Source: Acidobacteriota bacterium (GTDB lineage Bacteria; Acidobacteriota; Terriglobia; Bryobacterales; Bryobacteraceae). Taken from it: a stretch of 43,084 bases of DNA. Within the stretch, counting starts at the first letter, position 1. Every line of letters starts with the position of its first letter. A program made the translations under genes and the position numbers. This document shows, one piece after another, positions 17,255 through 24,880 of this stretch. The stretch is from the NCBI GenBank assembly GCA_016871015.1, contig VFZX01000022.1, forward strand, positions 1-43,084, given 5' to 3'. The notes under the pieces are model-generated. The model was not told the origin of the DNA and searched no databases. It was given only the letters and a program-made list of their open reading frames with translations.

Positions 17255-17973
17255 GCATTCACCGATTCGTCCTTCCGGATGCGGGCAAGGCCGCCGAGGC
17301 CTGCGCCCACCAGGTCCTGTTCCATCTCGAGAATGCGCTGTCGGCAAACGGCACCGCGACCTTCGCCGTATCGGGCGGCAATAGTCCACGCGCGCTGTTT
17401 GAGTGCCTGGTGGCGGCGCGGTTTGACTGGTCGCGCGTGCACCTTTTCTGGGTCGACGAGCGCTGTGTTCCGGTTAATCATCCGCAGAGCAACTTCAGGA
17501 TGGCCGACCAGGCATTCCTGATCCCGGCGCGCTTCCCGCACCGGAACGCGCACCGGGTCTACACAGAGCTCCGGCCGGACCGCGCGGCCGAGCGTTACGC
17601 CGAGGATATCCGCGCCGTGTTTGATATTAATGACGGCCAAGTTCCGGCATTAGACCTGGTGCACCCGGGGATCGGCGCCGACGGCCATACCGCCAGCCTG
17701 TTCCCGGGTGATCCGCTCATTGCCGACCGCGAAGTGCTGACCGCGGCCGTGTATGCGGAAAAGCTCGCGCAGTACCGGGTGACCATGCTGCCGGCGATTC
17801 TTGTGAACGCCAAGCACACGGTCGTGTATTCGCCGGGGGCCGACAAGGCACCCGTCATCCGGGACGTTTGGGAGGCCCCCTACGATCCGGTCCGGCTGCC
17901 GGCGCAACTGGTGCGGCACAGCCGGCAGGTGAGCTGGTTCCTGGACGAGCCCGCTGCCGCGCAACTGACTTGA
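17251..17973 (+). CDS. pgl: 6-phosphogluconolactonase
   Basis: A 240-residue protein of the SOL/DevB type, hydrolysing 6-phosphogluconolactone to 6-phosphogluconate. Family motifs are FAVSGGNSPRALFECL (phosphate-binding loop, about 45-60), FWVDERCVPVNHPQSNF (about 68-84) and GIGADGHTASLFPG (about 141-154), with the histidine of the last motif at the active site. ATG overlaps the opcA stop (ATGA), and its own stop overlaps the TTG start of a histidine kinase (TTGA). Length and motifs are normal. Confidence 0.95.
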   Translation: MSIHRFVLPDAGKAAEACAHQVLFHLENALSANGTATFAVSGGNSPRALFECLVAARFDWSRVHLFWVDERCVPVNHPQSNFRMADQAFLIPARFPHRNAHRVYTELRPDRAAERYAEDIRAVFDINDGQVPALDLVHPGIGADGHTASLFPGDPLIADREVLTAAVYAEKLAQYRVTMLPAILVNAKHTVVYSPGADKAPVIRDVWEAPYDPVRLPAQLVRHSRQVSWFLDEPAAAQLT

Positions 17974-19004
17974 GCCGGCCCACGCCGCCTCCCCCGGAGT
18001 TCCGCGACCTCGGAGTCCGGCTGGTGCTCAGTCCGGTTATCGGTTTGGCCTTCTCGGTGATCGCCGGACTGTACGAGCCGTTCGATCGCGGGAGTGTAAT
18101 CTATTGGTTGAGCGCTGTGTGGTTTATGGCGATGCCGTTTTTGGTCTGGACCGGCGCGCGTGCGATCATCTACCACCTGCCTTCCCGGATTGAGCGCATT
18201 CCAGTGCCGTTAGGCCGGATTGGAGCGGCGATTGGGCTCAATCTGATGTTCACCGCCGCGTGCGTAGTGGCCATGCTCTGGACGTGGTATGCGCTGGCGG
18301 GTGCGGCCGTGCCGTGGCCCGCCGTGTTGCAGGTTGCCGGAATGGCGACGCTGGCGACCCTGCTGATTACCCACACCTACGAGACCATGTTCGTGATCCA
18401 CGGCCGGCTTTCGGCGGAGGTGGAAAGGGAGCGCCTGGAACGGGCCGTGACGCAGGCCGAGCTGGCTGCTCTCAAGCTCGAAGTGGATCCGCACTTCCTG
18501 TTCAATTCGCTGAATGCGCTCGCCGAGCTGATCGAGTCGGATCCGGAGCGCGCGGTGTCGTTCAACGCCGGGCTCGCCGAGGTCTACCGCTACATGCTCA
18601 ACAACCGCCGGGTGGACCTGGTGCCGCTGTCGGATGAGATCCGGTTCGCCAGCCGTTACTTCTCTCTGCTGCAGTTGCGGTTTGAGACGGCCATCCGGCT
18701 CGAACTTCCATCGCCGAAGGAGTTGGCGGGCTGGCAGATAGCCCCCCTCGCTCTGCAGATCCTCATCGAGAACGCCCTCAAGCACAACGAGTTCAGCGGG
18801 TCGCAGCCGCTTACGGTTACGGTATCCACCAACGGGGGTGTGCTTGAAGTGCGGAACCCCTACCGCCCGAGGGCGGCTAGCGCGCCGCGCGGGATCGGGC
18901 TCAAGAATCTGGGAGAGCGCTGTGAGCTGCTCCTGGGGCGGAACCTCGAAACATCGGTGGACGAGAATACGTTCGTAGTCCGCCTTCCCCTGAAGAAGAA
19001 CTGA
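17970..19004 (+). CDS. LytS-type membrane sensor histidine kinase
   Basis: About 344 residues, with TTG at 17970 overlapping the pgl TGA; the alternative upstream ATG at 17868 lies wholly inside pgl. Four hydrophobic segments (about residues 14-155) form the membrane domain, followed by a coiled linker (EVERERLERAVTQAELAALKLEV). The kinase core is of the His_kinase/LytS class, with the phosphorylatable His175 in DPHFLFNSLN, the N box QILIENALKHN and a short ATP-lid region RGIGLKNLGERCELL. No LytTR response regulator is adjacent, so its partner is elsewhere. Coupling to zwf-opcA-pgl suggests sensing tied to carbon or redox state, but this is inference. Confidence 0.88.
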   Translation: MSRPTPPPPEFRDLGVRLVLSPVIGLAFSVIAGLYEPFDRGSVIYWLSAVWFMAMPFLVWTGARAIIYHLPSRIERIPVPLGRIGAAIGLNLMFTAACVVAMLWTWYALAGAAVPWPAVLQVAGMATLATLLITHTYETMFVIHGRLSAEVERERLERAVTQAELAALKLEVDPHFLFNSLNALAELIESDPERAVSFNAGLAEVYRYMLNNRRVDLVPLSDEIRFASRYFSLLQLRFETAIRLELPSPKELAGWQIAPLALQILIENALKHNEFSGSQPLTVTVSTNGGVLEVRNPYRPRAASAPRGIGLKNLGERCELLLGRNLETSVDENTFVVRLPLKKN

Positions 19005-19076
19005 GGGAGTTCCGCGGCTCCCATAATGCGAATCGCCTTAGGCGCCGATAATCAGTGAAGCAGGAAACGTGTCGTT

Positions 19077-19823
19077 ATGCCCTGGATCGGAATCTTAACC
19101 GGAATCTCAGTACTGCTGAGCCTGGCTACGCTCTTCTGGTGTCTTCACTTGGTGCGAACACTGAAGATGGGTCCCCCGGCACGGTATATGATTGGCCTCA
19201 CCGGCCTGCTCAGCATCTATCACGCTTCCCGTGTGCTCGGCGAGGCCGGCTACATCGGCAAGGGCAATCCCGCCTTGGCCGAAGCCTCGACCCTGTTGTT
19301 GACTGCGCTCTACTTGGCGGCACTCTCCATCCTGGAGTACTATTTCGTCGAGGTCCGGCGGCTGCGCTACCAGCTCCGTCTGACTCAGGCTTCGGAGAGC
19401 CTCGCCCCCCAGGCGACTCAGGTGAACGATCCCAGGCGCGCACAGGTCCTCTATCAGGCCATGTCGGATAGCTGCCCGCTAGCGGTGTACGCGGAAGACC
19501 CGGCCGGGAACATCTGCTATTGGAATACTGCGGCCGAGCGAATGCTCGGTTTCACCCGGAGCCAGGTTCTGGGCAGACCCCTGCCATTCCGGCTGAACCG
19601 GACGCAGACCGGCGGCCAAGTGGAGTTTCGCGATGGCCGCGTACTCGACGTGCAAAGCTGGTACGCGCCGTTTCAGACCAGCGGCAACGAAATCTACGGA
19701 AATCTGACGATTCTCGATTCCCGGCCCGTCACACAAACCGCTTCGCATGAGGCTCAGCCGCAACGATCAGCAGCAGACAACCCTTCTCAGACCGCACTTC
19801 AGAATGTACGCTGCCCGGCTTGA
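19077..19823 (+). CDS. membrane-anchored PAS domain protein
   Basis: A 248-residue protein with two or three hydrophobic segments in the first 90 residues (WIGILTGISVLLSLATLFWCL; ARYMIGLTGLLSIYHA; LLLTALYLAALSILEYYFVEV), a linker, and one PAS domain at about 120-225 (LYQAMSDSCPLAVYAEDPAGNICYWN and ERMLGFTRSQVLGRPLPF). There is no kinase, cyclase or effector domain after the PAS, so it ends as a pure sensor. It may act with the histidine kinase that ends 72 bp upstream. GATAAT at about 19048 and a GGAAA stretch precede the start. Its last 95 bp overlap the convergent anti-sigma gene. Confidence 0.75.
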   Translation: MPWIGILTGISVLLSLATLFWCLHLVRTLKMGPPARYMIGLTGLLSIYHASRVLGEAGYIGKGNPALAEASTLLLTALYLAALSILEYYFVEVRRLRYQLRLTQASESLAPQATQVNDPRRAQVLYQAMSDSCPLAVYAEDPAGNICYWNTAAERMLGFTRSQVLGRPLPFRLNRTQTGGQVEFRDGRVLDVQSWYAPFQTSGNEIYGNLTILDSRPVTQTASHEAQPQRSAADNPSQTALQNVRCPA

Positions 19824-20313
19824 GAAGCTGAAAATCGCCCGTTCTTAGGACGATCTCGCCGTCCTCGACCTCACCTTCGAGCACCAGACATTGTTCGGAA
19901 CCCCCATGGTGGTGCGCTTCCAGAACCGCCCCCGGACCAAAACGCAGCAGGTAGGTGGCTGTGTTCCGGTCCGCGTCATAGTGCAGTCCTTTCCGCGAAA
20001 TTCCGGCAACCACCGGCTTCCACTCTCCCTGGGTCGCCAGGAGGAGCCACGGCTCCGGGGCGAGGGGCGCTGGACCGATCCGCGACATCAGCCTGCCCTT
20101 GAGTGAAGGCGGCGGAGCGGTTGCCAGCGGATGGGCGAGCTGTGACGCCGTGCGGTCCGTCGCGCGGACCTCGGTGGCGCAGAGTGGGCATCCACCTTCC
20201 ATCCGCTTCTCGAACCGCTTCACTTCCGCGGGCGCCAACAGACCCAGGGCGTGGAAGGCAGCTTCCTCCTGGACCTGGCACACCGCAGCGGAAATATCAG
20301 GCAGCATTCTCAC
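19729..20313 (-). CDS. ChrR-like cupin anti-sigma factor
   Basis: A 194-residue protein with an N-terminal anti-sigma-like helical region (residues about 12-60, including CPLC at 42-45) and a C-terminal cupin (about 95-180) with HHH 134-136, Glu140 and His170 as likely metal ligands. This is the layout of ChrR-type anti-sigma factors that bind ECF sigma factors and respond to singlet oxygen or peroxides. The H-x3-C-x2-C zinc motif has Met38 where histidine is expected, so zinc binding may be altered. No sigma factor gene is adjacent. Its 3' end overlaps the convergent PAS gene by 95 bp; the next gene on the same strand, rseP, lies upstream only in coordinate order and points the same way. Confidence 0.75.
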   Translation of the reverse strand: MRMLPDISAAVCQVQEEAAFHALGLLAPAEVKRFEKRMEGGCPLCATEVRATDRTASQLAHPLATAPPPSLKGRLMSRIGPAPLAPEPWLLLATQGEWKPVVAGISRKGLHYDADRNTATYLLRFGPGAVLEAHHHGGSEQCLVLEGEVEDGEIVLRTGDFQLLKPGSVHSEVRSEKGCLLLIVAAEPHAKRFV

Positions 20314-20337
20314 TTCTAGTATGACGCAAATTCAACC

Positions 20338-21651
20338 TCAGGTTTTTGGCAGGATCTTAGCGATGTCGTTGTAGAGGACGAAAACGACCACGCACATCAG
20401 GAACACAAAGCCGAACTTCATAACGTTCTCTTTGACGCTCATGCTCAGATCGCGCCGGAACAGCGACTCAATCAGCAGCAGCAAAATCACTCCTCCATCC
20501 AGAATCGGAATGGGAAGCAGGTTAAAAACCGCCAGGTTCAGGCTCACCGCCGCCATCAGGCCCAAGTAGTCGTCCGGTCCGCGGCGGATGGCGTCGCCCG
20601 CCATTTGGGCAATCCGGATCGGGCCCTCAAGAGACTTGGGCGACATCCGGCCTTCAATCATCCGCTCGATGAACGTGAAGATCATCGTGGCGCTCTTGAC
20701 GTTGGTATCCACCGATTCACGCAGCGCGTCCACGAAGCCGAGCTTGATGAATTCCACGCGTGGTTCGAGCAGCACGCCGATCATCCAGAGCTTCTGGCCG
20801 TCGTACTCCTTTTCCGCCGGGGTCAGCGTCAACGTGGCTTGCTGGCCTTCCCGCTCGTAGGTGACTTCCACAGGGCTGCCCTTGCTCGCCCGGACCACTT
20901 GGCTCAACCGGTAAGCGGACCGAATTGGCTGGCCGTTGGCGGAAACGATTTTGTCGCCCTTTCGAAGCCCCTGGCGCTGGGCATCAAGCCCAGGCTCGAC
21001 CCGGCTGATCAGAACGTCAGACTGCTCGGCCCAGCCAATGCTGCCAACCCCCAGCTTCGGATCAATTTCCGGAGTGATCGTCAGCTTCACTTCGGCGCCA
21101 TCACGCAGCAGCGTCACCGGAATCGGCTGGCCGGCACCGGTGATCTCCTTCTCCCAGATCTCTTCCCAAGCCGGACTCCGCTTGCCGTCGAACTCGACCA
21201 CCCGGTCGCCTTCCCGCACGCCTGCTTTAGCCGCCACCGAGTTAGCCGTCACCACGCCGACCGTTCCGTTCCCAGTCGAGTTCAGCTTCGGGAACTTCAC
21301 CATGTACAAGCCGGTGAGGATTCCCACCGCCAGAACGATATTCACGAACGGGCCGGCGAAGGCGATGATCATCCTTTGCCAGCGGGGCTTGGCCAGAAAC
21401 GACCTCGGGTCGTCCGCCACGTCACCTGGCTGTTCCCCCGCCATTTTCACGTAGCCGCCAAACAGGATCGCGGACACACGGAAGTCGGTCTCGCCGCGCC
21501 GCCACCCGAATAGCCGGGGACCGAACCCGAAGCTGAACGCCTCCACGCGGACGTCAAAGTACCGTGCCGCCCAATAGTGACCCAATTCGTGGATCATGAT
21601 CATGATCCCGATCAGGATCAGGAATGCCCAAACGTTTTCAAGAAAGCTCAT
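20338..21651 (-). CDS. rseP: RIP metalloprotease RseP (site-2 protease)
   Basis: A 437-residue integral membrane zinc protease. The HELGH motif (His21, Glu22, His25) lies in the first transmembrane helix and the third ligand region NLLPIPILDGG near the C-terminus. Two PDZ-like domains occupy the periplasmic middle (for example EGDRVVEFDG and KGDKIVSANGQPIRS). RseP cuts anti-sigma factors and signal peptides within the membrane. The start overlaps the end of dxr by 14 bp, the classic dxr-rseP order. A 25-bp gap separates its stop from the start of the cupin anti-sigma gene. Confidence 0.95.
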   Translation of the reverse strand: MSFLENVWAFLILIGIMIMIHELGHYWAARYFDVRVEAFSFGFGPRLFGWRRGETDFRVSAILFGGYVKMAGEQPGDVADDPRSFLAKPRWQRMIIAFAGPFVNIVLAVGILTGLYMVKFPKLNSTGNGTVGVVTANSVAAKAGVREGDRVVEFDGKRSPAWEEIWEKEITGAGQPIPVTLLRDGAEVKLTITPEIDPKLGVGSIGWAEQSDVLISRVEPGLDAQRQGLRKGDKIVSANGQPIRSAYRLSQVVRASKGSPVEVTYEREGQQATLTLTPAEKEYDGQKLWMIGVLLEPRVEFIKLGFVDALRESVDTNVKSATMIFTFIERMIEGRMSPKSLEGPIRIAQMAGDAIRRGPDDYLGLMAAVSLNLAVFNLLPIPILDGGVILLLLIESLFRRDLSMSVKENVMKFGFVFLMCVVVFVLYNDIAKILPKT

Positions 21652-22825
21652 GTTGCCTCGCCGTTACGATCCCCTCCGCCACCCTGCGCGATTCCATGTC
21701 TATATTCAACACGTCAGCCACGGAACTGGTTTCTCTTGCTGGAAGCCGGTTCAGCGTCTCCTCGACGACCTCCCAGATTCCAGGATACGAAATCCGGCGG
21801 TCCAGGAATGCGCTCACCGCAACCTCGTCGGCGGCGTTTAGCGTGCACGCAGCCGATCCCCCTGCCCGCTGAGCCTGGTAGGCCAGACGGAGGCAGGGGA
21901 AGCGCTCGAGATCCGGCGGGGAAAACTCGAGGGTCCGCGGCTCGTCCCAACGCATTCGGGGGACAGGTGCGTCCCAACGCTCCGGATAGGTCATTGCATA
22001 TTGGATCGGCATTCGCATGTCTGTAGTGGAGATCTGGGCCATAACCGAACCGTCGTTGTACTCGACCATCGCGTGTACCGTCGAACTCGGATGGACCACG
22101 ACGTCGACTTCGTCTGGTGAAAAATCAAACAGCCAACACGCCTCAACCACCTCGAAGCCCTTATTCATCATCGTGGCCGAGTCGATCGTGATCCGTGGAC
22201 CCATCTTCCAGGTTGGATGCTGCAATGCCTGTTCTGGTGTCACTGACCTGAGGAAGTCCACAGGCGAATTGCGAAATGGCCCCCCCGATGCGGTCAGGAT
22301 CAGCCGCCGGACCTCATCGCGCCGCCCGCACCGCAACGCCTGGTGAGCCCCATTGTGCTCGCTGTCGACAGGGATCAGCTCGGTCTGGGCAGCACGCGCG
22401 GCCTCCATCACCAGACGCCCGCTGGCGACGAGGACCTCCTTGTTCGCCAGTCCGATCTGCTTCCGCGCGCGGACTGCTTCGTAGGTCGCCTCGAGTCCGG
22501 CGACACCCACGATTGCGGAGAGGACGAAGTCGCACTCTGCCGCGACCGCGGCGTCGATCCGGGCCTTGGGCCCCCAAGCCAACTCCGGCCATTCCGATTT
22601 TGGATTATTTATGGATTCCAGGTTTTGGATAAGCTGCGCCTGAGCCTCGGCCGAGTCGACGACCGCTACCCGGGGCCGGAATTCGCGGATCTGCCCAGCT
22701 AGCAGTGGGGCGTTGCGGCCCGCCACTAAGGCGTACGCCTGGAAACGCTCAGGCCAACGCCTGACCACGTCTAAAGTGTTGACTCCAATGGAGCCAGTCG
22801 ATCCAAGCAGCGTGAGAGACCGCAT
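21638..22825 (-). CDS. dxr: 1-deoxy-D-xylulose 5-phosphate reductoisomerase
   Basis: A 395-residue enzyme of the MEP isoprenoid pathway, turning DXP into MEP with NADPH. The NADPH-binding LGSTGSIGVNTLDVV is at the N-terminus; VDSEHN carries the metal-binding aspartate and glutamate; HPTWKMGPRITIDSATMMNKGFEV and VVVHPSSTVHAMVEY are catalytic blocks. After VDSEHN the usual AIFQ is GAHQ, a mild variation. Length is normal. It is followed by rseP with a 14-bp overlap. The usual neighbours uppS and cdsA are not upstream; instead there is a 223-bp gap to an unrelated dehydrogenase gene. Confidence 0.95.
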   Translation of the reverse strand: MRSLTLLGSTGSIGVNTLDVVRRWPERFQAYALVAGRNAPLLAGQIREFRPRVAVVDSAEAQAQLIQNLESINNPKSEWPELAWGPKARIDAAVAAECDFVLSAIVGVAGLEATYEAVRARKQIGLANKEVLVASGRLVMEAARAAQTELIPVDSEHNGAHQALRCGRRDEVRRLILTASGGPFRNSPVDFLRSVTPEQALQHPTWKMGPRITIDSATMMNKGFEVVEACWLFDFSPDEVDVVVHPSSTVHAMVEYNDGSVMAQISTTDMRMPIQYAMTYPERWDAPVPRMRWDEPRTLEFSPPDLERFPCLRLAYQAQRAGGSAACTLNAADEVAVSAFLDRRISYPGIWEVVEETLNRLPARETSSVADVLNIDMESRRVAEGIVTARQHELS

Positions 22826-23048
22826 TAGAGTTGAAGCCCCATCCTACCACTCTACCGTGTACCCAGCGGCTGCTGCCTTCTGGGATTTCATGCCGTCAAG
22901 GGAAGACCCTTTCGGGCGCCGGGGAGGAATTGCTTCAGGGGTCTATTGAGTGAGGTTAGTCTCGCTTTGGTGGGGTTGCCTCCCCGGCTTAATTCCAATC
23001 TTAGAATATGATTTTCTGGATTTCAACAAAAATCGGAGGCAACGACCA
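22826..23048. other. intergenic region between dxr and the HIBADH-family gene
   Basis: A 223-bp gap that should hold the dxr promoter and the 3' end of the upstream transcript. The part at 22985-23035 is noticeably AT-rich compared with the surroundings. A 9-bp inverted repeat, GTTGCCTCC at 22975-22983 and GGAGGCAAC at 23035-23043, encloses it, but the 51-nt loop and lack of a T-tract make a terminator unlikely. No protein-like frame was seen. Confidence 0.5.
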
Positions 23049-23945
23049 TTAAGATTTCTTAACCTGAACGCCCGCGATCCCTTCCAGCACCTTGATCGTC
23101 GAGCAGATGTCCTCGTCGCCCGTTCCGTTGGCAATCGCCGCACGGAACATCTGCTGCGTCAGCGAGGTGAGGGGCATCGGAACGCCCAGGTCCTGTGCCG
23201 ACTCCAGCATCAGCCCGATGTCCTTGTGCATCCACCGGACCGAGAAGTTGGTCGAGAAGTCGCGCCGGAACACGTACGGAGCCTTAAAGGCGATCAGTCC
23301 GCTGCGCGCCGCGGAGTTGTTGAGGATGTCGAGCATCAGCTCGGGATCGACGCCGGCCTTGGTCGACAGCACCAGGCCCTCGTTGAACGCCTGCAGGAGG
23401 TTTGACAGGATCAAGTTCTGTGTCAGCTTGGCGTGCATCCCCATCCCGTGGCCGCCGCAGTAGTAGAGCTGCTTGCCCATCGGTTCGAGCAAGGGCTTGA
23501 CGCGCTCGAAGACTTCCTGGTCGCCACCGATCATGAAGGTGAGCGTCCCGCCTTCGGCTCCGGGCCTGGATCCCGTGCAGGGTGCGCCCAGGAAGTCGAT
23601 GCCCTTCTCCTTGAGCTTTGCAGCCGTTGAGACATTCGACGCCGGGGAGACAGTTGAGGCGTCGACGACCACCGACCCTGGCTGCATGCTCTCAATCAAG
23701 CCGTTCGCGCCGAGGATCACCTCCTCCGACATCTTCGTGTCGCCGACGCAGAGCACCACGCACTCCGCCTTCTCGCCGACCTCTTTGGGAGATCCGCAGA
23801 TGGTGACACTCGCCTCCTCCGCCGCGAGCTTGTCGCATTTCGCCTTGGTGTGAGACCACACCGCTACGTTGTGGCCCGCACGGGCCAAATTCCGGGCCAT
23901 AGGGTAGCCCATGATGCCGAGTCCGATGAATCCGAGGTTTGCCAT
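23049..23945 (-). CDS. 3-hydroxyisobutyrate dehydrogenase family NAD(P)-dependent oxidoreductase
   Basis: A 298-residue beta-hydroxyacid dehydrogenase. It has the N-terminal Rossmann motif GFIGLGIMGYPMARNLARAG, the substrate-binding GAPCTGSRPGAEGG block (DAPVSGG in other members) and the catalytic lysine in HAKLTQNLI. The family reduces or oxidises small 3-hydroxyacids, tartronate semialdehyde, glyoxylate or succinic semialdehyde; sequence alone does not decide. It stands alone, with GGAGGT 13 nt before the ATG and TAGAAT between the two. Confidence 0.88.
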   Translation of the reverse strand: MANLGFIGLGIMGYPMARNLARAGHNVAVWSHTKAKCDKLAAEEASVTICGSPKEVGEKAECVVLCVGDTKMSEEVILGANGLIESMQPGSVVVDASTVSPASNVSTAAKLKEKGIDFLGAPCTGSRPGAEGGTLTFMIGGDQEVFERVKPLLEPMGKQLYYCGGHGMGMHAKLTQNLILSNLLQAFNEGLVLSTKAGVDPELMLDILNNSAARSGLIAFKAPYVFRRDFSTNFSVRWMHKDIGLMLESAQDLGVPMPLTSLTQQMFRAAIANGTGDEDICSTIKVLEGIAGVQVKKS

Positions 23946-24096
23946 GAGTTTCTATTCTACCTCCAGGCGTATTCGGAAGCTGAAAAAGAAGTGGAGGTGC
24001 TCACGCGGTTTATCAGTGTTGGGATTGAGCAGCAGCGAAACTTCAACCGTTCCGTCTCGGGTGCGCACATTCTGGTGTCGGCAACGGGTTAGCGAT

Positions 24097-24438
24097 TCAC
24101 ATCCTCGCGAGCCACCGCGGCGCGCTACTTCCAGGCCCCGAGGCCCGCGAAACTCCCAGGTTCCTCATGGCCTGGTCTACCTTGGCCTCTGCCTCATCCA
24201 GCGCCAGTGCGCCAAACCTCCCAATGGCTATGCAACTGTTCGAACTCCTGACGCTCGTCTGCGGACAGTTTTTGCTCGCCCAAGAAGGCGGTCCCAATTC
24301 GTCGTGATGGCGGCCGTCCCACTCGGCAATGTCCCGTACAGCCTGAATGACTCCTTCCGGGTGCTCGCGGAAAATCTCTCCCACCAGCCGCCGCAGCAAC
24401 TCAACGTAATGGATATCGCCGGGGCCGGTCACGACCAT
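24097..24438 (-). pseudogene. small unknown gene with two compensating frameshifts
   Basis: The frame from ATG 24438 reads MVVTGPGDIHYVELLRRL... to about 24292 as a normal helical protein. Then the most protein-like reading shifts by one base: TAFLGEQKLSADERQEFEQL and onwards to about 24200, ending in a stop at 24194-24196. After that the first frame again looks coding (ALALDEAEAKVDQAMRNLG). Taken together a continuous protein of about 113 residues is implied with a -1 and a +1 change. The start lies 7 nt after the sulfatase-tail stop, so it belonged to that operon. I do not recognise the family. Real decay and assembly error are both possible; a genuine single-frame protein is less likely. 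Confidence 0.5.
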
Positions 24439-24445
24439 CAGAATT

Positions 24446-24880
24446 TCAACCGGCCTTCGTCAGCCGCACCTTGTTCAACGTCATCAGATCCCTCCCCGGC
24501 GCATCGGCCACAACCACCCGCAACGCCACTGGACCCCGGCCGAGCGTCACTTCTCCCGCCGCCCGCCATTCAAACACATTCCGGTTCGAAGTGGACTCCA
24601 CGCGCCCCTCGATCCTCTCGCCGCCCAGGTCGATCCGGTAGCGGCCACCCGCATCCTCCGGCGAGCAGCCATAGCTCAATTCCACCCGGTAGCGTCCCGC
24701 CACCACCACGTCGAGCTTCCACCCGGCCCAGTCGCCGGGTTTGCGCCAGCCATCGATCGAATCCCAGTCGTATCCGGTGAAGGTGTAGTTGACCCCCTCG
24801 GGCACCTGAGCCCAACTTGCCTCCAGATCGACATGCGGATCCCCCGGCGCGCCGATCTCGACCGCCACCGGCTCGAACAC
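24446..24880 (-). pseudogene. out-of-frame C-terminal domain of the sulfatase
   Basis: This frame has no start of its own that makes sense but continues the sulfatase: after WLKEVNRG the main frame turns into low-complexity GAGVRAGGG, while here VFEPVAVEIG leads into a beta-rich, carbohydrate-binding-like domain (VNYTFTGYDWDSIDGW, GRYRVELSYGC, FEWRAAGEVTL). The switch is at about 24880-24890, in a run CCGCCCCGCG, consistent with one added or lost base. About 140 residues are affected. In related arylsulfatases a similar accessory domain follows the catalytic part. Confidence 0.7.

Noticed and set aside
18994-19060. Small hairpins GGGAG/CTCCC and CGCC-TTA-GGCG before the PAS gene
   Set aside because: Stems of four or five pairs without T-tract are expected by chance in GC-rich DNA.
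22975-23043. 9-bp inverted repeat GTTGCCTCC/GGAGGCAAC
   Set aside because: The loop is 51 nt, there is no T-tract and it may be chance; not called as a terminator.
23952-24092. A short protein-like stretch on the minus strand (ending FFFSFRIRLEVE) between the HIBADH-family gene and the broken small gene
   Set aside because: The opposite strand reads equally protein-like here, there is no start codon or family match, so neither can be supported.
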